A stretch of 12,868 nucleotides of DNA from Candidatus Shapirobacteria bacterium UBA2283 (lineage in GTDB: Bacteria > Patescibacteriota > Microgenomatia > UBA12405): the NCBI GenBank assembly GCA_002345725.1, contig DDWP01000099.1, forward strand, positions 1 through 12,868, in the 5' to 3' direction. Every line of letters starts with the position of its first letter. Position 1 is the first letter of the stretch. The position numbers and the translations under genes were made by a program. Positions 11,516 through 12,868 of this stretch are shown here, in pieces. The notes under the pieces are model-generated. The model searched no databases and had not been told where the DNA came from. It saw nothing but the letters and a program-made list of their open reading frames with translations.

Positions 11516-12321
11516 AATTAGATTTAAATAAAAAACCATTAGTCATCGGCATGATTCATTTACCCGTCACACTTAGTTACGATGGTTGGTCGGGTCTCAA
11601 TGCTTTTGTTAATAAAGCCATAAGGGATTTACATTCTTTAGAAAATGGCGGTGTTGATGCTGCCTTAATAGAAAATGACGGTGATCAGCCGTGCCAGGTT
11701 AAAGGTACGGCTGATGTCGTCGCTTCTATGACGGTAGTAGCTCATGAGCTAGCCAAGATAGCCAAAATCCCTCTTGGAATAGAGGTTCTGTTAAATGATC
11801 CAAAGGCTTCTTTATCGATAGCAAAAACATGTGGGCTAAGTTTTATTAGAACCGATTACTTTGTCGACAAAATGACTAGAGAGGGCTATGGAGAATTTGA
11901 CGTCGACCCACTTGGATTACTCACTTTCCAACACAAGATCGGGGCGGAAGATATTAAAATACTTGCGGATGTTCAGGTCAAGTATGCTACTATGATCGAC
12001 AAAACTAAAACTATTGTCGAGTCGGCACAAGAAGCTATGAGGTTTGGTGCTGATGGCATTATAATTACTGGCACTAAAACTGGAGAAAAACCAGTCACCA
12101 TTGATATTAAGGCTGCCAAGGATGCTGTAGACAGCAGAATACCTGTGCTTGTAGGTAGTGGTCTATCGGTAAAAAATACCCAAGAACTGGTTAAATACGC
12201 CGACGGATTCATTGTTGGCTCTGCCATAAAAACGGGTGATTTTGTCGATGTTCTAAAGGTAAAAAGCCTAATCGCAGAGATCAATGATTGTCGATACATT
12301 GACCACATCAAAAAAACATGA
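11512..12321 (+). CDS. BtpA/SgcQ-family TIM-barrel protein
   Basis: 269 residues from ATG 11512, chosen over an in-frame TTG at 11494 because ATGA overlaps the previous stop, a usual coupling arrangement. Family landmarks: VIGMIHLP (residues 11-18), GGVDAALIENDGDQP (about 46-60), GADGIIITGTKTGEKPV (about 180-196) and VLVGSGLSVKNTQEL then ADGFIVGSAIKTGD near the C-terminus, the phosphate-binding end of a TIM barrel. BtpA was named for a role in photosystem I accumulation in cyanobacteria, and SgcQ lies in a sugar operon of E. coli; the reaction is not known to me. A phototrophic role is not expected here. Co-transcribed with the preceding unknown gene under T-box control, which suggests a link with amino-acid or translation status (inference). 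Confidence 0.88.
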   Translation: MKLDLNKKPLVIGMIHLPVTLSYDGWSGLNAFVNKAIRDLHSLENGGVDAALIENDGDQPCQVKGTADVVASMTVVAHELAKIAKIPLGIEVLLNDPKASLSIAKTCGLSFIRTDYFVDKMTREGYGEFDVDPLGLLTFQHKIGAEDIKILADVQVKYATMIDKTKTIVESAQEAMRFGADGIIITGTKTGEKPVTIDIKAAKDAVDSRIPVLVGSGLSVKNTQELVKYADGFIVGSAIKTGDFVDVLKVKSLIAEINDCRYIDHIKKT

Positions 12322-12333
12322 CTTTCTCAATTG

Positions 12334-12407
12334 TCGGGAATACTGGATTCGAACCAGCAACCTCACGCACCCCATGCGTGCGCGCTAGCCAATTGCGCCA
12401 ATCCCCG
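12334..12407 (-). tRNA. tRNA-Pro (anticodon GGG)
   Basis: 74 nt on the minus strand. Acceptor CGGGGAT pairs with ATTCCCG over 7 bp, with C1-G72 as in bacterial tRNA-Pro. D arm GCGC/GCGC, anticodon stem CACGC/GCGTG with loop ATGGGGT giving anticodon GGG (plus-strand 12371-12373) and G37. Five-base variable loop AGGTT, T arm with loop TTCGAAT. Discriminator A73; CCA is not encoded. Reads CCC and CCU. It faces btpA with 12 nt between, and a T7 run lies just inside btpA on the transcribed strand. Confidence 0.93.
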
Positions 12408-12419
12408 GGTTGATTCACT

Positions 12420-12425
12420 ATTATA
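12420..12425 (-). promoter_or_regulatory. -10 box (TATAAT) for tRNA-Pro
   Basis: Perfect TATAAT on the minus strand, ending 12 nt before the tRNA 5' end. The -35 candidate TAGCAA at 17-nt spacing is weak. Confidence 0.55.
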
Positions 12426-12512
12426 TTCGTTCTAGGTTACTTTTGCTAGTTTTAATGTTCATAATATTGGGGTCAGATGAGATATCTTTGGGTTATATTC
12501 GGTTTTGATACC

Positions 12513-12542
12513 TTGACATGACCTAGTCTGGATTGTTATTAC
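12513..12542 (+). promoter_or_regulatory. Sigma70-type promoter for recA
   Basis: Perfect TTGACA (12513-12518) with TATTAC (12537-12542) at 18 nt, or TTATTA one base earlier at 17 nt. Start expected near 12549, giving a leader of about 28 nt. I see no LexA-type operator of the Gram-positive (CGAACnnnnGTTCG) or enterobacterial (CTG-N10-CAG) kind around it, so SOS control is not supported. Confidence 0.6.
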
Positions 12543-12576
12543 TATCTATACTATTAATTTAAAAGTTTTTAAAAAA

Positions 12577-12868
12577 ATGGCCAAGAAATCATTAAAGAAA
12601 GATATCTCCAACAAAAACCCGCTTACCAAGGGCACTGCCAATTTAGCTGAAAAGAAGCTCGAGGCTGTCCGTCTCGCCATGGAACAAATAACCAAATCCT
12701 ATGGTGAAGGTTCTATTATGAAAATGGGCGATAAGCAGGCAGATATGAAGATAGAAGTTGTTCCCACTGGTTGTTTACCCTTAGACATTGCTCTAGGAGT
12801 CGGTGGACTTCCCCGTGGTCGTATCACTGAAATTTTTGGACCGGAAGCCTCTGGTAAGACAACCATTT
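12577..12868 (+). CDS. recA: Recombinase RecA, N-terminal part (cut by window end)
   Basis: 97 codons visible, open to the window end. RecA forms an ATP-dependent filament on single-stranded DNA, driving homologous strand exchange. A lysine-rich leader of about 27 residues (MAKKSLKKDISNKNP...) precedes the N-terminal helix EKKLEAVRLAMEQITKSYGEGSIMKMG (about 29-55). Then PTGCLPLDIALGVGGLPRGRITEIFGPEASGKTT carries the Walker A motif GPEASGKTT, with Ala where many RecAs have Ser, which is common. No Shine-Dalgarno; the ATG follows an A-rich run. The leader is longer than in E. coli RecA. Confidence 0.96.
   Translation, partial: MAKKSLKKDISNKNPLTKGTANLAEKKLEAVRLAMEQITKSYGEGSIMKMGDKQADMKIEVVPTGCLPLDIALGVGGLPRGRITEIFGPEASGKTTI

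Noticed and set aside
12421..12501. Direct repeat TTATATTCG at 12421-12429 and 12493-12501 as a possible operator pair for recA.
   Set aside because: The first copy is the -10 region of tRNA-Pro on the other strand, and nine A/T-rich bases can recur by chance.
12420..12560. LexA/SOS box upstream of recA.
   Set aside because: No match to either common LexA operator type was found near the promoter.
1..12868. CRISPR arrays, IS elements with transposases, phage genes, toxin-antitoxin or defence islands.
   Set aside because: No regularly spaced repeats, transposase, integrase or cas-like genes are visible; the only mobile-looking unit is the DUF559 gene with its repeats.

Overview
The window is a stretch of a bacterial chromosome that reads as a Candidate Phyla Radiation (Patescibacteria) genome, probably Microgenomates-like. 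The lineage is inferred from four things: ribosomal protein genes follow the spc/alpha operon order but rpmD (L30) is missing between rpsE and rplO, intergenic gaps are tiny, Shine-Dalgarno sequences are almost absent, and several -10 boxes sit 6-10 bases from start codons. TGA is used as a stop, so the recoded (TGA = Gly) CPR lineages are unlikely.

Region 1 (1-8261) is the end of the spc operon plus the alpha operon: rpsE (3' end), rplO, secY, adk, infA, rpmJ, rpsM, rpsK, rpsD, rpoA, rplQ, rplM, rpsI. Together they make ribosomal proteins, the translocon channel, adenylate kinase, IF-1 and the RNA polymerase alpha subunit. The secY-infA interval (1956-4333) is disturbed. It carries five copies of a double-hairpin palindromic repeat, an antisense zinc-ribbon gene, a DUF559 nuclease gene lying between two perfect 55-bp direct repeats, and a frameshifted flavin-binding (PNPOx-like) gene. 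The usual map gene is absent.

Region 2 (8262-10180) holds a small orphan protein, undecaprenyl-diphosphatase (uppP), a previously hidden 53-residue reverse-strand gene, and inorganic pyrophosphatase (ppa). Several of these appear to be driven by -10 boxes almost on top of the start codon.

Region 3 (10198-12321) is the most interesting part. An extended -10 promoter leads into a compact T-box riboswitch with a pseudoknot, a stem III hairpin, a T-box/antiterminator and an intrinsic terminator. It controls a two-gene unit: an unrecognised protein of about 358 residues, whose reading frame is broken by a +1 shift at CCC-C, and a BtpA/SgcQ-family TIM-barrel protein overlapping it by 4 nt. A T-box on genes that are neither aminoacyl-tRNA synthetase nor recognisable amino-acid biosynthesis or transport genes is unusual.

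Region 4 (12322-12868) holds a reverse-strand tRNA-Pro(GGG) and the 5' end of recA with a sigma70-type promoter.
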